NCBI GenBank assembly: GCA_040905665.1
Contig: JBBDRD010000044.1
Coordinates: 17,071-81,070 of the forward strand
Source: DASVCN01 sp040905665
GTDB lineage: Bacteria > Deinococcota > Deinococci > Deinococcales > Trueperaceae
Direction: 5' to 3'
Length of the DNA: 64,000 nucleotides
Part shown: piece after piece, positions 52,141 through 60,553 of the stretch
How the letters are laid out: the number at the start of each line of letters is the position of its first letter
Position numbering within the stretch: the first letter of the stretch is position 1
The notes under the pieces: generated by a model
Told to the model about the DNA's origin: nothing
Seen by the model: the letters and a program-made list of their open reading frames with translations, nothing else
Databases searched by the model: none
Position numbers and translations under genes: made by a program

Positions 52141-53565
52141 ATGAGCAAGAACCTACTCAAGAAGGAGTACAGCCAGGTCTCCTACGTATCGGGGCCACTG
52201 ATGTTCCTACAGAATGCGCCCGATCTGGCCTACAACGCCATCGTCAGCATCAAGGATGCCAGCGGCCGGATTCGCGGTGGCCAGGTTATCGAGGTCTCGC
52301 AGGAGTACACGGTACTGCAGGTGTTCGAGGAGACCTCGGGCATCGATCTTTCGAGCACCACCGTGAGCCTCGTTGAAGACGTCGCTCGGCTTGGTGTCTC
52401 GAGGGAGATGATCGGCCGGCGCTTCAGCGGGATCGGAGCACCGATCGACGGCCTTCCACCCGTTGTTGCCGACAAGCGCCTGCCCATCGGCGGCGCCCCG
52501 ATCAATCCGGTAGCGCGGCAGAAACCCGAGGAGTTCATCCAGACGGGCATCTCGACGGTCGACACGCTCATCAGTCTGGTTCGCGGGCAGAAGCTGCCTA
52601 TCTTCTCAGGCTCGGGCCTGCCTGCCAACGAGCTGGCGGCTCAGATCGCTCGCCAGGCCAAGGTGTTGGGCGAGGGCGCCGAGTTCGCCGTGGTATTCGC
52701 GGCCATGGGCGTCACCCAGCGCGAGCTCACCTTCTTCACCCAGGAGTTCGAACGCACCGGTGCGTTGGCCCGCAGCGTGCTTTTCCTCAACAAGGCCGAC
52801 GATCCGGCCGTCGAGCGGCTGCTTACCCCGCGCATGGCGCTCACCGCCGCCGAGTACCTGGCGTTCGAGCACGATTACCACGTGCTGGTCATCCTCACCG
52901 ACATGACGAACTACTGCGAGGCGCTACGCGAGATCGGTGGCGCAAGGGAGGAGATTCCCGGACGCCGGGGTTACCCCGGTTACACCTATACCGACCTTGC
53001 CTCGATCTACGAACGCGCCGGCGTGGTCGTGGGCCGCAAGGGTTCGGTCACTCAGATTCCCATCCTGTCGATGCCGGATGACGACGTGACCCACCCAATC
53101 CCAGACCTTACCGGCTACATCACCGAGGGGCAAATCTACCTGACCCGCGGTCTCCACAACAAGGGGATCTATCCGCCCATCAACCCCGGGCCCTCGCTCA
53201 GCCGCTTGATGAACAACGGTATCGGCGAAGGTAAAACCCGTAAGGATCACAAGAATCTCGCCGACCAGCTGCAGGCCGCATACGCCAACGGCCAGGACCT
53301 CCGGCGCCTGGTTGCCATCACCGGTGAGGACGCCCTCTCCGAGAACGACAAGCTCTACCTGAAGTTCGCAGATGAGTTCGAGAAGCGCTTCATCAATCAG
53401 GGGTCAGAGGACCGCGCCATCGAGGACTCCCTCGATCTCGCCTGGACGCTGCTCTCCGCGCTGCCCAAAAGCGAGCTCACCAGGTTGTCGAACGACCAGA
53501 TCGATAAGTACTACGGTGCCAAGATGGACGAGCTCTGGGGAGCCGCCGGCCAGGGTCGTTCATAA
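52141..53565 (+). CDS. V/A-type ATPase subunit B
   Basis: 474 residues, non-catalytic head subunit. The degenerate P-loop is IFSGSGLPANELAAQI, with VVFAAMGVTQRELTFF and LVILTDMTNYCEALREIGGAREEIPGRRGYPGY (in parts), which carries the arginine finger. Starts 13 bp after subunit A with GGGAG before the ATG. Confidence 0.98.
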   Translation: MSKNLLKKEYSQVSYVSGPLMFLQNAPDLAYNAIVSIKDASGRIRGGQVIEVSQEYTVLQVFEETSGIDLSSTTVSLVEDVARLGVSREMIGRRFSGIGAPIDGLPPVVADKRLPIGGAPINPVARQKPEEFIQTGISTVDTLISLVRGQKLPIFSGSGLPANELAAQIARQAKVLGEGAEFAVVFAAMGVTQRELTFFTQEFERTGALARSVLFLNKADDPAVERLLTPRMALTAAEYLAFEHDYHVLVILTDMTNYCEALREIGGAREEIPGRRGYPGYTYTDLASIYERAGVVVGRKGSVTQIPILSMPDDDVTHPIPDLTGYITEGQIYLTRGLHNKGIYPPINPGPSLSRLMNNGIGEGKTRKDHKNLADQLQAAYANGQDLRRLVAITGEDALSENDKLYLKFADEFEKRFINQGSEDRAIEDSLDLAWTLLSALPKSELTRLSNDQIDKYYGAKMDELWGAAGQGRS

Positions 53566-53585
53566 CGCAGGCCTAGGAGGCTAAC

Positions 53586-54248
53586 GTGGCAGAGACAATT
53601 GCCCCAACCCGCTCCAACCTGCTCCAGCGTCGCGATCAGGCCCGGCTCGCAATTCGCGGGGCCGACCTGCTCAAGCGCAAGCGTGACGCCCTCATCGGCG
53701 AGTTCTTCGAACTGGTGAAGTCGTCGCTCCAGGCTAGGCGCGCTCTCAACGAGAGCAGCAAGGAGGCTTACTTTAGCCTCTTCCTGGCGAAGGCGTGGGA
53801 CGGGCCGCAGGCTGTAGAAAGCCTTAGTCTCGCCTCACCTCAGACCCTCGAGGTCGATATCCGGGTGGAAAACCTTTTCGGCGTGAAGGTGCCGGCGGTT
53901 CAGCCGCCCGAGTTCAGCGACGAACTCCCCTTCTCGCCGCTGGGGGCCGGCGCTCAGACGCTCGCAGCCGCCGCTCAGTTTCGGAAACTTACCGAGGCGC
54001 TCGTGCGGGTCGCGGCTACCGAGACGCGTTTACGCCGCATCGGCGAGGAGATCAAGAAGACGAACCGTCGGGTGAACGCTCTCGAGCAGTTGGTCATCCC
54101 CAACATTCAGAGGCAGATTCGCGATATACGCAGTGTCCTCGACCAGCGGGCGCTCGAAGAGGTCACCGTGCTCAAGCGGATCAAGGCCAAGCTCGAGGCG
54201 CGCGAGAAAGAGGACAAGAAGAAAGAGGCGCAACTGGCGAGCAGCTGA
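53586..54248 (+). CDS. V/A-type ATPase subunit D (central shaft)
   Basis: 220 residues with APTRSNLLQRRDQARLAIRGADLLKRKRDAL (in parts) at the N-terminus and a matching C-terminal helix (KTNRRVNALEQLVIPNIQRQI in parts), the coiled-coil shaft that rotates inside A3B3. Last gene of the operon; GTG 53586 follows AGGAGG. A hairpin follows the stop. Confidence 0.96.
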   Translation: MAETIAPTRSNLLQRRDQARLAIRGADLLKRKRDALIGEFFELVKSSLQARRALNESSKEAYFSLFLAKAWDGPQAVESLSLASPQTLEVDIRVENLFGVKVPAVQPPEFSDELPFSPLGAGAQTLAAAAQFRKLTEALVRVAATETRLRRIGEEIKKTNRRVNALEQLVIPNIQRQIRDIRSVLDQRALEEVTVLKRIKAKLEAREKEDKKKEAQLASS

Positions 54249-54254
54249 TCAATT

Positions 54255-54276
54255 CTCGCCGCACCGTGGTGGCGAG
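54255..54276 (+). terminator. Hairpin after the V-ATPase operon
   Basis: CTCGCCGC and GTGGCGAG (8 bp with one G-T) starting six bases after the subunit D stop, followed by TGCTTTAAG. A modest intrinsic terminator candidate. Confidence 0.5.
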
Positions 54277-54301
54277 TGCTTTAAGCCGGGACGCTAACAG
54301 G

Positions 54302-54307
54302 TATCAT
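54302..54307 (+). promoter_or_regulatory. Candidate -10 box of the CsgG-like lipoprotein gene
   Basis: TATCAT ending ten bases before the ATG, no Shine-Dalgarno. The spacing allows a leader of only a few bases. Confidence 0.35.
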
Positions 54308-54317
54308 CGGTGCCGTT

Positions 54318-55049
54318 ATGTCAAGAACCGTACCGCATCTGTTCCTTCTCCTGACCATGCTGTTTACGGCCTGCGCGCCGCAGGTGACGATCGAGGATAC
54401 CGAGGCAGATCTTCAGGAGTTTGGTCTCCCGCCTTTACCCGTGGAGGAGCGCTACATCATCGCCGTACCCGACTTCGAGGTGCGCGCCGGCTCGGTGAAG
54501 GTTGGTCAGGTCGATCTTTCGAGCGAAGGCGACTCGTTCTACCGGGAGCTGGGCGCAGGCGTAGCGGATATCTTCCTTACCGAGGCGTTTCGCAGCGCTC
54601 GTTTTCGAATCACTGAACGCGGTGAGCTGGACCAGATCGTGCGGGAGCAGAACCTCGCGCAGTCAGGGCGGATTGATCCCGGCACGGCTGCCGATGTGGG
54701 GCGGATAACGGGTGCCCAACTCATCGTCCTCGGCTCTCTAAGTGAGTTCGGGATCACCACCACGGGCGGTGGTGGCCGCGTGCTGGGCATCTTCGGGGGA
54801 AGTACCGAGACGGTTACAGCGCGAGCGACGGTGGACATCCGGATGGTTGACGCAGTTACCGCCGAGGTGCTGGCGATCGGTCATGCCACTAGTGAGGTGT
54901 CCCAGAGCAACATCTCTATCGACGTGGGCAATGTGCTACGGGCGCTCAGGGCAGGGAGATCGGGTACCACTATCGTGGACCTGGCCGTGAGGAACGCCAT
55001 TCGCGGAGCGATCCGGGAGGCCGCCCGGGGCCTGCCGCCAAAGCCGTAG
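54318..55049 (+). CDS. CsgG/HfaB-like outer-membrane lipoprotein
   Basis: 243 residues. Lipoprotein signal with lipobox LFTAC (Cys19 region), then a CsgG-type fold: YIIAVPDFEVRAGS, GAGVADIFLTEAFRSARF, ITERGELDQIVREQNLAQSG and ADVGRITGAQLIVLGSLSEFG, followed by a TGGGGR-containing loop and ATVDIRMVDAVTAEVLA. CsgG forms an outer-membrane secretion pore for curli; many relatives have other or unknown roles, and no curli genes are here. Function beyond family is not inferred. Confidence 0.88.
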   Translation: MSRTVPHLFLLLTMLFTACAPQVTIEDTEADLQEFGLPPLPVEERYIIAVPDFEVRAGSVKVGQVDLSSEGDSFYRELGAGVADIFLTEAFRSARFRITERGELDQIVREQNLAQSGRIDPGTAADVGRITGAQLIVLGSLSEFGITTTGGGGRVLGIFGGSTETVTARATVDIRMVDAVTAEVLAIGHATSEVSQSNISIDVGNVLRALRAGRSGTTIVDLAVRNAIRGAIREAARGLPPKP

Positions 55050-55144
55050 CGCAAACCTCTGGTAGCCGGCCGAACGAGGACACCGACTTCATGTGGTCGG
55101 TCAACGGTGACAACTTTTCACAACGAGCCGACCAGCACGCCGAC

Positions 55145-55174
55145 TTTACAAATAACGTCCCCAACGGCTACGAT
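55145..55174 (+). promoter_or_regulatory. Promoter of the amino-acid importer operon
   Basis: TTTACA (55145-55150), 18-bp spacer, TACGAT (55169-55174), 54 bases before the binding-protein ATG. Confidence 0.5.
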
Positions 55175-55228
55175 GAAATTCGGCACGACAACGTAAGTTC
55201 GTTTGCAAGAGGAATGGGAGACTTGTAT

Positions 55229-56242
55229 ATGCGAAAACTATTTTCGATCGTCCTGGCTGCGCTGCTCGTTAGTGGGGCAGCACTGGGTCAGGGCCTGCTC
55301 CAGGAAGTGCAGGAGCGGGGAAGCCTGTCCTGTGGTGTGAATGACCAGCTTCCCGGCTTCGGATCGGTGGACGAGCAGGGCGAGTATGGCGGGTTCGACG
55401 TCGATTTCTGCCGCGCCATTGCCGCCGCCGTGCTGGGTGACGCCGACGCGGTAGAGTACCGCCCCCTCTCGGCACAGGAGCGCTTCACGGCGGTGCAGTC
55501 GGGCGAGGTAGACGTGCTCATCCGTAACACCACCTGGACCTCCACGCGCGACACCGAGCTCGGGCTGAATTTCGCTCCCACCACGTTCTACGACGGTCAG
55601 GGCTTCATGGTTCCGCGCGACTCGGGGATCGAGACGCTGCAGGATCTTCAAGGCCTGCGGATCGGCGTTCAGATCGGCACAACGACCGAGCTCAACCTCG
55701 CCGATGTGCTCAGCGCGCTCGGAGTCGACTACACCCCGGTGACCTTCGAGACCGCCGACCAGGTCGTCGCCGCTTATGACGCCGGTAACGTCGACGCTTG
55801 GACCACCGACAACTCGGGCCTGGCTTCGCGCCTGGTCACGCTGCAAGATCCCAGCGCCCACAGGATCTTGGATGCGACCATCTCCAAGGAGCCGCTCGGT
55901 CCCGCCGTTCGCCACGGTGACGATCAGTGGTTCGACATCGTCAAGTGGGTAGTATTCGGCCTGTTCGAAGCCGAAGAGTACGGCGTCACCTCCGAGAACG
56001 TCAACGAAGTGGCCGAGACAACCCAGAACCCGAGCGTGCGGCGGCTCCTGGGCGTCGAGCCAGGCGCCGTCGAGGGCCTTGGCCTGGAAGCCACCGCGAT
56101 TCGCGACGCGATCGATCAGGTTGGCAACTACGGTGAAATCTACGCCAGCAACTTAGGTCCCGATACCCAGTTCGATATCCCCCGCGGGTTGAACGCGCAG
56201 TACTACAACGGCGGGCTCATCTTCGGGATGCCCTTCCGTTGA
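55229..56242 (+). CDS. General amino-acid ABC transporter substrate-binding protein (AapJ/BztA type)
   Basis: 337 residues. Signal peptide MRKLFSIVLAALLVSGAALG, then an AapJ-like fold: ERGSLSCGVNDQLPGF, GGFDVDFCRAIAAAVLGDAD, LSAQERFTAVQSGEVDVLIRNTTWT (in parts), and the family-specific NYGEIYASNLG and RGLNAQYYNGGLIFGMPFR ending. It binds amino acids in the periplasm. Earlier in-frame ATGs exist; ATG 55229 is chosen for the signal peptide and GGGAG eight bases before it. A strong terminator hairpin separates it from the permease genes, which would make the binding protein more abundant. Confidence 0.95.
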   Translation: MRKLFSIVLAALLVSGAALGQGLLQEVQERGSLSCGVNDQLPGFGSVDEQGEYGGFDVDFCRAIAAAVLGDADAVEYRPLSAQERFTAVQSGEVDVLIRNTTWTSTRDTELGLNFAPTTFYDGQGFMVPRDSGIETLQDLQGLRIGVQIGTTTELNLADVLSALGVDYTPVTFETADQVVAAYDAGNVDAWTTDNSGLASRLVTLQDPSAHRILDATISKEPLGPAVRHGDDQWFDIVKWVVFGLFEAEEYGVTSENVNEVAETTQNPSVRRLLGVEPGAVEGLGLEATAIRDAIDQVGNYGEIYASNLGPDTQFDIPRGLNAQYYNGGLIFGMPFR

Positions 56243-56284
56243 GCTAGTTTCTTACTCGGCCGTATCGGTCGCGCAAGACGTACG

Positions 56285-56312
56285 CCGGGCGGCGCCTTCG
56301 GGCGTCGCCCGG
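56285..56312 (+). terminator. Strong TTCG-loop hairpin between binding-protein and permease genes
   Basis: Twelve-base-pair stem (56285-56296 with 56301-56312, one G-T) closed by a TTCG tetraloop, 42 bp after the binding-protein stop. A weak T-containing stretch follows. It is likely a partial terminator or an mRNA 3'-end stabiliser in the operon. Confidence 0.7.
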
Positions 56313-56396
56313 TCCCTGATCTTCTGCTGAATGTTATTTTGAGCTCAACGTGACTAATTCAAAAGTGCGAACTGGGGCCGGATCGGGAGTAGGCTA

Positions 56397-58244
56397 TTGA
56401 ACCGAACATTACCCAGGCCCGGTGACCCTCACAATCGCGAGCGAATCCCATTCTACCGTAACGTCAAGACGATCGCGATACTTGCGCAGTTGATCTTTGT
56501 GCTGGTCGCCGGTGCCGCGCTGTTCTACCTGTGGCGCAACGTTACGACCGGCCTGGCGGCCTCGAATCTCGCCTTCGGTTTCGGCTACCTCGACGACCGG
56601 GCCGGCTTCAACTTGGGCGAGACCACGATTCCCTTCGATGCCTCGAACAGCTACCTGCGGGCAATCGTGGTCGGTATGCTCAACACCCTAAAGGTTGGGC
56701 TCGCTGGGGTGGTCCTCTGCTCGATATTGGGTGTTTCGTTAGGAGTCATGCGACTCTCGGCCAATTGGCTGCTGCGGATGCTGTCCACCATGTACGTCGA
56801 GCTCCTGCGAAATACGCCGCTTGCAGTGCAGCTCATCTTCTGGTACTACGCGATCATCCTCGCGATTCCGCCTCGCTCCGAGAACGCTGTCTTGTTGCCC
56901 GGCGGCATCTTCCTCAGTCAGATAGGTATAGCCCTACCCTGGCTCTACCCCAGCTACAACTTCGACCGCTGGCTGCCCTGGCTGCTCGCTGCATTGCTCA
57001 CCCTGGTGGCCGTCTACCTCTGGCGGCGCCGGCAGATCGCGCGTTCGCAGCGTCCCGGGAACCCCTGGCTGGCTGCTCTCGCAGTCGCCGCTGTCGTCGC
57101 CGGAGGCGGCTATCTCGCGGCGTCGGCCGGCGCTACCACGCCCGATGATCTGGCGGTAGAGGTCAGCCCTTCGCGGGGCACCGGTTCGGTTTACATCGAC
57201 AGCGACGGTGATGGCATGCGCGGCCGAGGTGAGGAGGCGGTGCCCTTCGCCCCGGTCGTGGTCACCATCCCCGCGGCGCGCCTGCAAACGAACAGCGCCA
57301 ACCTCATCGAGTCACAGGAAGTCGTCTACAGTACATTTCGCTTCCCGCTGATTGCCAATGGCGAGTACGAGGAGGCGGAGGTCGTGTTCCGCGAGCCCGA
57401 AGAGGCCGAGGGACTCTCGATTCACTTCGAGCGCTATCCCAGCATCGGAACCCTCTACCGCGACGAGAACGGCAACGGAGAGTTCGACGAGGGCGAAAAC
57501 AGCTATGTCGAGGACGGCTTCAGGCGCGGCTACAACGGCTTGGGCCTGGCTATGAACATCGAAGGGTTCGAGCGGCGCCTGGTGTCGGACCGCTCGGGCG
57601 AAGTGCGGACGCCGATCTTCACCGCTCCACAGTTGGAAGGCGACCAGGCCGGAGGGGGCGAAGAGGCCGGAGCTGGCGGGGCCGGTGGTTTGGCAGGTGG
57701 ATTGGGCGCTCTCTTCCAACCGGTAGAGCGGACGACCAGCGTGATCGAGACCGAACTCGAGCTCCCTACGGCGTCGCCGCTGGTATACAGCGAGGCCTCC
57801 ATCCCGCGCAGTAGTTACTTCGGTGGGGTCCGACTTTCGACCCCCTTCCTGGCGCTGCTGTTGGGCTTGGCCATCTACACCTCGGCGTTCGTGGCAGAGA
57901 TCGTGCGCGGCGGTATCCAGGCCGTTCCACTGGGCCAGCCGGAGGCGGCCAAGGCGTTAGGTCTTTCCGGAGTGCAGAGTTTCTTCCTGGTGGTCTTCCC
58001 GCAGGCGCTTCGCATCATCATCCCGCCGATGATCAGCCAGTACCTGAACCTGATAAAGAACTCCTCACTTGCAATCCTCGTTACCTTCAGCGACTTCTTC
58101 CAGGTTTCCAACACGGTAGGGAACCAGACGGGGCAGTTCATATCGGTCTACGTGATCATCCTCATAGGCTACCTGGGGCTTTCGCTGATATTCAGCCTGC
58201 TTCTCAACGTCGTCAACGCTCGGCTTACTCTGGTCGAAAGATGA
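56397..58244 (+). CDS. Amino-acid ABC permease (AapQ/BztB type) with inserted EF-hand-like domain
   Basis: 615 residues against about 400 for AapQ/BztB. The permease core is normal: RAIVVGMLNTLKVGLAGVVL, YVELLRNTPLAVQLIFWYY, and the C-terminal AFVAEIVRGGIQAVPLGQPEAAKALGL (in parts) coupling loop. Between a helix at ~222-245 and the helix at ~482-500 lies a ~230-residue insertion (247-478). The RRRQ after the preceding helix and topology put it outside the cytoplasm. It contains two 12-residue loops with EF-hand ligand spacing, D268-S-D-G-D-G...E279 and D356-E-N-G-N-G...E367, and a Gly-rich linker (420-437). TTG 56397 is the start, with GGGAG seven bases before it. Confidence 0.92.
   Translation: MNRTLPRPGDPHNRERIPFYRNVKTIAILAQLIFVLVAGAALFYLWRNVTTGLAASNLAFGFGYLDDRAGFNLGETTIPFDASNSYLRAIVVGMLNTLKVGLAGVVLCSILGVSLGVMRLSANWLLRMLSTMYVELLRNTPLAVQLIFWYYAIILAIPPRSENAVLLPGGIFLSQIGIALPWLYPSYNFDRWLPWLLAALLTLVAVYLWRRRQIARSQRPGNPWLAALAVAAVVAGGGYLAASAGATTPDDLAVEVSPSRGTGSVYIDSDGDGMRGRGEEAVPFAPVVVTIPAARLQTNSANLIESQEVVYSTFRFPLIANGEYEEAEVVFREPEEAEGLSIHFERYPSIGTLYRDENGNGEFDEGENSYVEDGFRRGYNGLGLAMNIEGFERRLVSDRSGEVRTPIFTAPQLEGDQAGGGEEAGAGGAGGLAGGLGALFQPVERTTSVIETELELPTASPLVYSEASIPRSSYFGGVRLSTPFLALLLGLAIYTSAFVAEIVRGGIQAVPLGQPEAAKALGLSGVQSFFLVVFPQALRIIIPPMISQYLNLIKNSSLAILVTFSDFFQVSNTVGNQTGQFISVYVIILIGYLGLSLIFSLLLNVVNARLTLVER
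57198..57497 (+). other. Two EF-hand-like calcium loops within the permease insertion
   Basis: Loop 1 (57198-57233) encodes DSDGDGMRGRGE; loop 2 (57462-57497) encodes DENGNGEFDEGE. Both have D/N at positions 1, 3 and 5, Gly at 6 and Glu at 12, the calcium-ligand pattern. The 76 residues between are strand-rich (VVVTIPAARL, VYSTFRFPLI, AEVVFREPEE). Confidence 0.7.
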
Positions 58245-58245
58245 T

Positions 58246-58290
58246 GGGTAGCCAGGTGACGGGTAGATCGGTGACGGGTAGCGACATGAC
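58246..58290. repeat. Three tandem 15-bp repeats after the permease stop
   Basis: GGGTAGCCAGGTGAC, GGGTAGATCGGTGAC and GGGTAGCGACATGAC, starting two bases after the stop codon and occupying most of the 79-bp spacer to the next permease. Confidence 0.85.
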
Positions 58291-58323
58291 CCGCAAAGGA
58301 GCACGAATGACTGGAGCGGTGAA

Positions 58324-59538
58324 ATGACTACCGGTCGTCTTCCGCCCCGCCGTTACAGCGGCGCTCGAGGCTGGCTGCGCGCGAACCTGTTCAGGGGCGT
58401 CGGCTCTTCGGTGGCGACTGTGCTGGTCGGGATCGTCCTCGTCTGGGCGACCGTCGGCCTACTGCAGTTTGCGTTCGCCGAAGCGAACTGGGAGCGGCTT
58501 TGGGTGAACCTCAAGCTGTTCGCGGTATTTCGCTACCCGGTTGACCTGTTGTGGAGGCCGCTGGTGGCCGCAGGAGTGGTTCTCTTCGCATTCGGCGCTT
58601 CTAGTTTTGGCGCCGAGGAGGGGATCTCTCGCATCATTCGCGGCGCATTCTGGCAGTTCTTCGGCCTCGTTTGCGGCCTTACCCTAGTAGCGTTCATCGC
58701 CGGCTGGCAGGTCGCGCCCTTCTACTTGCTGGCAGCCGGCCTCGGGGTCTTGGGGTTTCTGGCAGGCCGCTGGTTGCCGGCGCTTTCGCAGCGAGCCGGC
58801 CTTGTCTGGTTGGTGTCGCTGCTGGCGGTACCCGTCCTGCTCTACGGGATCCCCGGCATTTCGGGGGCCATGCAGGTGGTTCCGATTCGCGTGTGGGGTG
58901 GATTCATGCTCACCCTGGTGCTCACGACCGGCATAGTGCCCAGTTTCCCGATCGGCGTTGCCCTTGCTCTTGGGCGCCGTAGCAAACTGCCCGCCATCAA
59001 GTACGTCTGCATAGGTTTCATCGAGTTGATTCGTGGCGCCCCGTTGATCGTCTGGTTGTTCATCGCCAACCTTATGGTGCCATTTCTCTTCAACATCGGT
59101 CCCGACACGGTCCCGTCGCTTGGCAAGGCCTATATCGCCCTGACGCTCTTCAGCTCTGCCTACATGGCCGAAAACGTCCGTGGCGGCCTACAATCCGTTC
59201 CCATTGGTCAGAGCGAAGCCGCGCGTGCGCTCGGCCTCTCCGGCTGGCAGACAACCCAACTAATCGTGCTGCCTCAGGCAATCCGAGCGGTGATTCCGGC
59301 GATCGTCGGCCAGGCCATCGGCCTCTTCAAGGACACCTCACTCGTATTCATCCTCAACCTGCAGGACTTCTTCAACGTTCACAACATCGTGGCTCAGCAA
59401 CCCGCCTCTATCCAGGTCACCGGAGGGATTCGGCTCGAACTCACGCTCTTCCTGGCAGTGACCTATTTCTTCTTCGCTTATCGCATGTCGGTAGCCAGCC
59501 GGCAGCTCGAGAGACTGATGGGCGTGGGGGAGCGATGA
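58324..59538 (+). CDS. Amino-acid ABC permease (AapM/BztC type)
   Basis: 404 residues, normal for AapM/BztC. N-terminal helices (VATVLVGIVLVWATVGLLQF), the region NWERLWVNLKLFAVFRYP typical of this subfamily, LIRGAPLIVWLFIANLMVPF, and the coupling loop AYMAENVRGGLQSVPIGQSEAARALGLSGWQ (in parts). Partner of the preceding permease; unlike it, no insertion. Preceded by a GGAGC-like site before ATG 58324. Confidence 0.95.
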   Translation: MTTGRLPPRRYSGARGWLRANLFRGVGSSVATVLVGIVLVWATVGLLQFAFAEANWERLWVNLKLFAVFRYPVDLLWRPLVAAGVVLFAFGASSFGAEEGISRIIRGAFWQFFGLVCGLTLVAFIAGWQVAPFYLLAAGLGVLGFLAGRWLPALSQRAGLVWLVSLLAVPVLLYGIPGISGAMQVVPIRVWGGFMLTLVLTTGIVPSFPIGVALALGRRSKLPAIKYVCIGFIELIRGAPLIVWLFIANLMVPFLFNIGPDTVPSLGKAYIALTLFSSAYMAENVRGGLQSVPIGQSEAARALGLSGWQTTQLIVLPQAIRAVIPAIVGQAIGLFKDTSLVFILNLQDFFNVHNIVAQQPASIQVTGGIRLELTLFLAVTYFFFAYRMSVASRQLERLMGVGER

Positions 59539-59578
59539 CTCGACCCAGGGCAAAGGCGCTCCGATGGAGGTACCCGAT

Positions 59579-60358
59579 ATGATTGAGACTGCCACGCAAG
59601 GTGTAAATGGTCACGCTCCCGAAGGCGGCGAGCGCATTATCGAGATTCATGGGCTCAACAAGTGGTTCGGCGATTTCCAGGCGCTAAAGGACATCGATAT
59701 GTCGGTGAACAAAGGCGAGGTGGTCGTGATAATCGGGCCCTCCGGATCCGGCAAGTCGACCCTCATCCGCTGCATCAACAGGCTCGAGGAGCACCAGGAA
59801 GGCCGGATCGTCGTGGACGGCGTCGAACTCACCGATGACGTGCGTAACATCGACAAAGTACGACGTGAGACGGGCATGGTGTTCCAGCAGTTCAATCTGT
59901 TCCCGCACCTCACCGTCCTGGAGAACATAACTCTGGCGCCCATTCGTGTTCGCAAGTGGAAGCGCTCACGTGCCGAGGAGCAAGCCCGTTACTTCCTGGA
60001 GAAAGTCGGCATACCCGAGCAGGCTATGAAGTACCCTGGCCAACTCTCCGGCGGGCAGCAGCAACGGGTAGCGATAGCTCGTGCGCTCACCATGGGGCCC
60101 AAGGTGATGCTCTTCGACGAGCCCACCAGCGCTCTCGACCCCGAGGTGATCGGCGAGGTTCTCGAAGTCATGGTAGGGCTGGCCAAGGACGGCATGACGA
60201 TGTGTGTCGTCACCCACGAGATGGGATTTGCGCGGGAGGTGGGTGACCGGGTGTTATTCATGGATGCGGGACAGCTCGTCGAGGTTGGCCCACCCGAGCA
60301 CTTCTTCACCTCACCCCAAGAGGAGCGGACCAAGGCCTTTCTGTCGAAGATCCTCTAA
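59579..60358 (+). CDS. Amino-acid ABC transporter ATPase (AapP/GlnQ type)
   Basis: 259 residues. Walker A IIGPSGSGKSTLIRC, Q-loop MVFQQFNLFPHLTVLEN, signature QLSGGQQQRVAIARAL, Walker B KVMLFDEPTSALDPE and switch VVTHEMGFAREV, the polar amino-acid importer signature. ATG 59579 is preferred because GGAGG lies eight bases before it; ATG 59564 in frame would add five residues. It completes a binding protein-permease-permease-ATPase set of the general L-amino-acid Aap/Bzt type. Confidence 0.96.
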   Translation: MIETATQGVNGHAPEGGERIIEIHGLNKWFGDFQALKDIDMSVNKGEVVVIIGPSGSGKSTLIRCINRLEEHQEGRIVVDGVELTDDVRNIDKVRRETGMVFQQFNLFPHLTVLENITLAPIRVRKWKRSRAEEQARYFLEKVGIPEQAMKYPGQLSGGQQQRVAIARALTMGPKVMLFDEPTSALDPEVIGEVLEVMVGLAKDGMTMCVVTHEMGFAREVGDRVLFMDAGQLVEVGPPEHFFTSPQEERTKAFLSKIL

Positions 60359-60370
60359 TTCGTTTGCTGT

Positions 60371-60420
60371 AGGGCGCACCTTGATCGCGGTGTACCTTGA
60401 TCGCCCTGCCGCCTTGGCAG
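60371..60420 (+). terminator. Nested stem-loops after the ATPase gene
   Basis: AGGGCG (60371-60376) pairs with CGCCCT (60402-60407) around an inner CACC/GGTG stem, followed by CTGCC-GCCTT-GGCAG (60406-60420). This lies 12 bp past the stop and may end the importer transcript. Confidence 0.4.
60376..60407. repeat. 16-bp direct repeat after the ATPase stop
   Basis: GCACCTTGATCGCGGT and GTACCTTGATCGCCCT, adjacent, 17 bp past the stop codon. They form the inside of the stem-loop described at this site. The rest of the 195-bp spacer to the PilT-like gene has a TTTACA hexamer near 60447 but no well-spaced -10. Confidence 0.7.
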
Positions 60421-60553
60421 GCTCAGCCTTATGGCAGGTGCTTTGAACCTTTACACAGCGATAACCGTCCAGCCTAACTAGACTTGTTCGAAGCCGCAGC
60501 ATTCGTAGTTGTATTCGCAGCGGCATGGGAAGCAAGCGGAGAAGGGCCGGTTC

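Noticed and set aside
60437..60480. Promoter for the PilT-like gene from TTTACA near 60447
   Set aside because: The hexamers at 16-19 bp spacing (CTAACT, TAACTA) match a -10 poorly.
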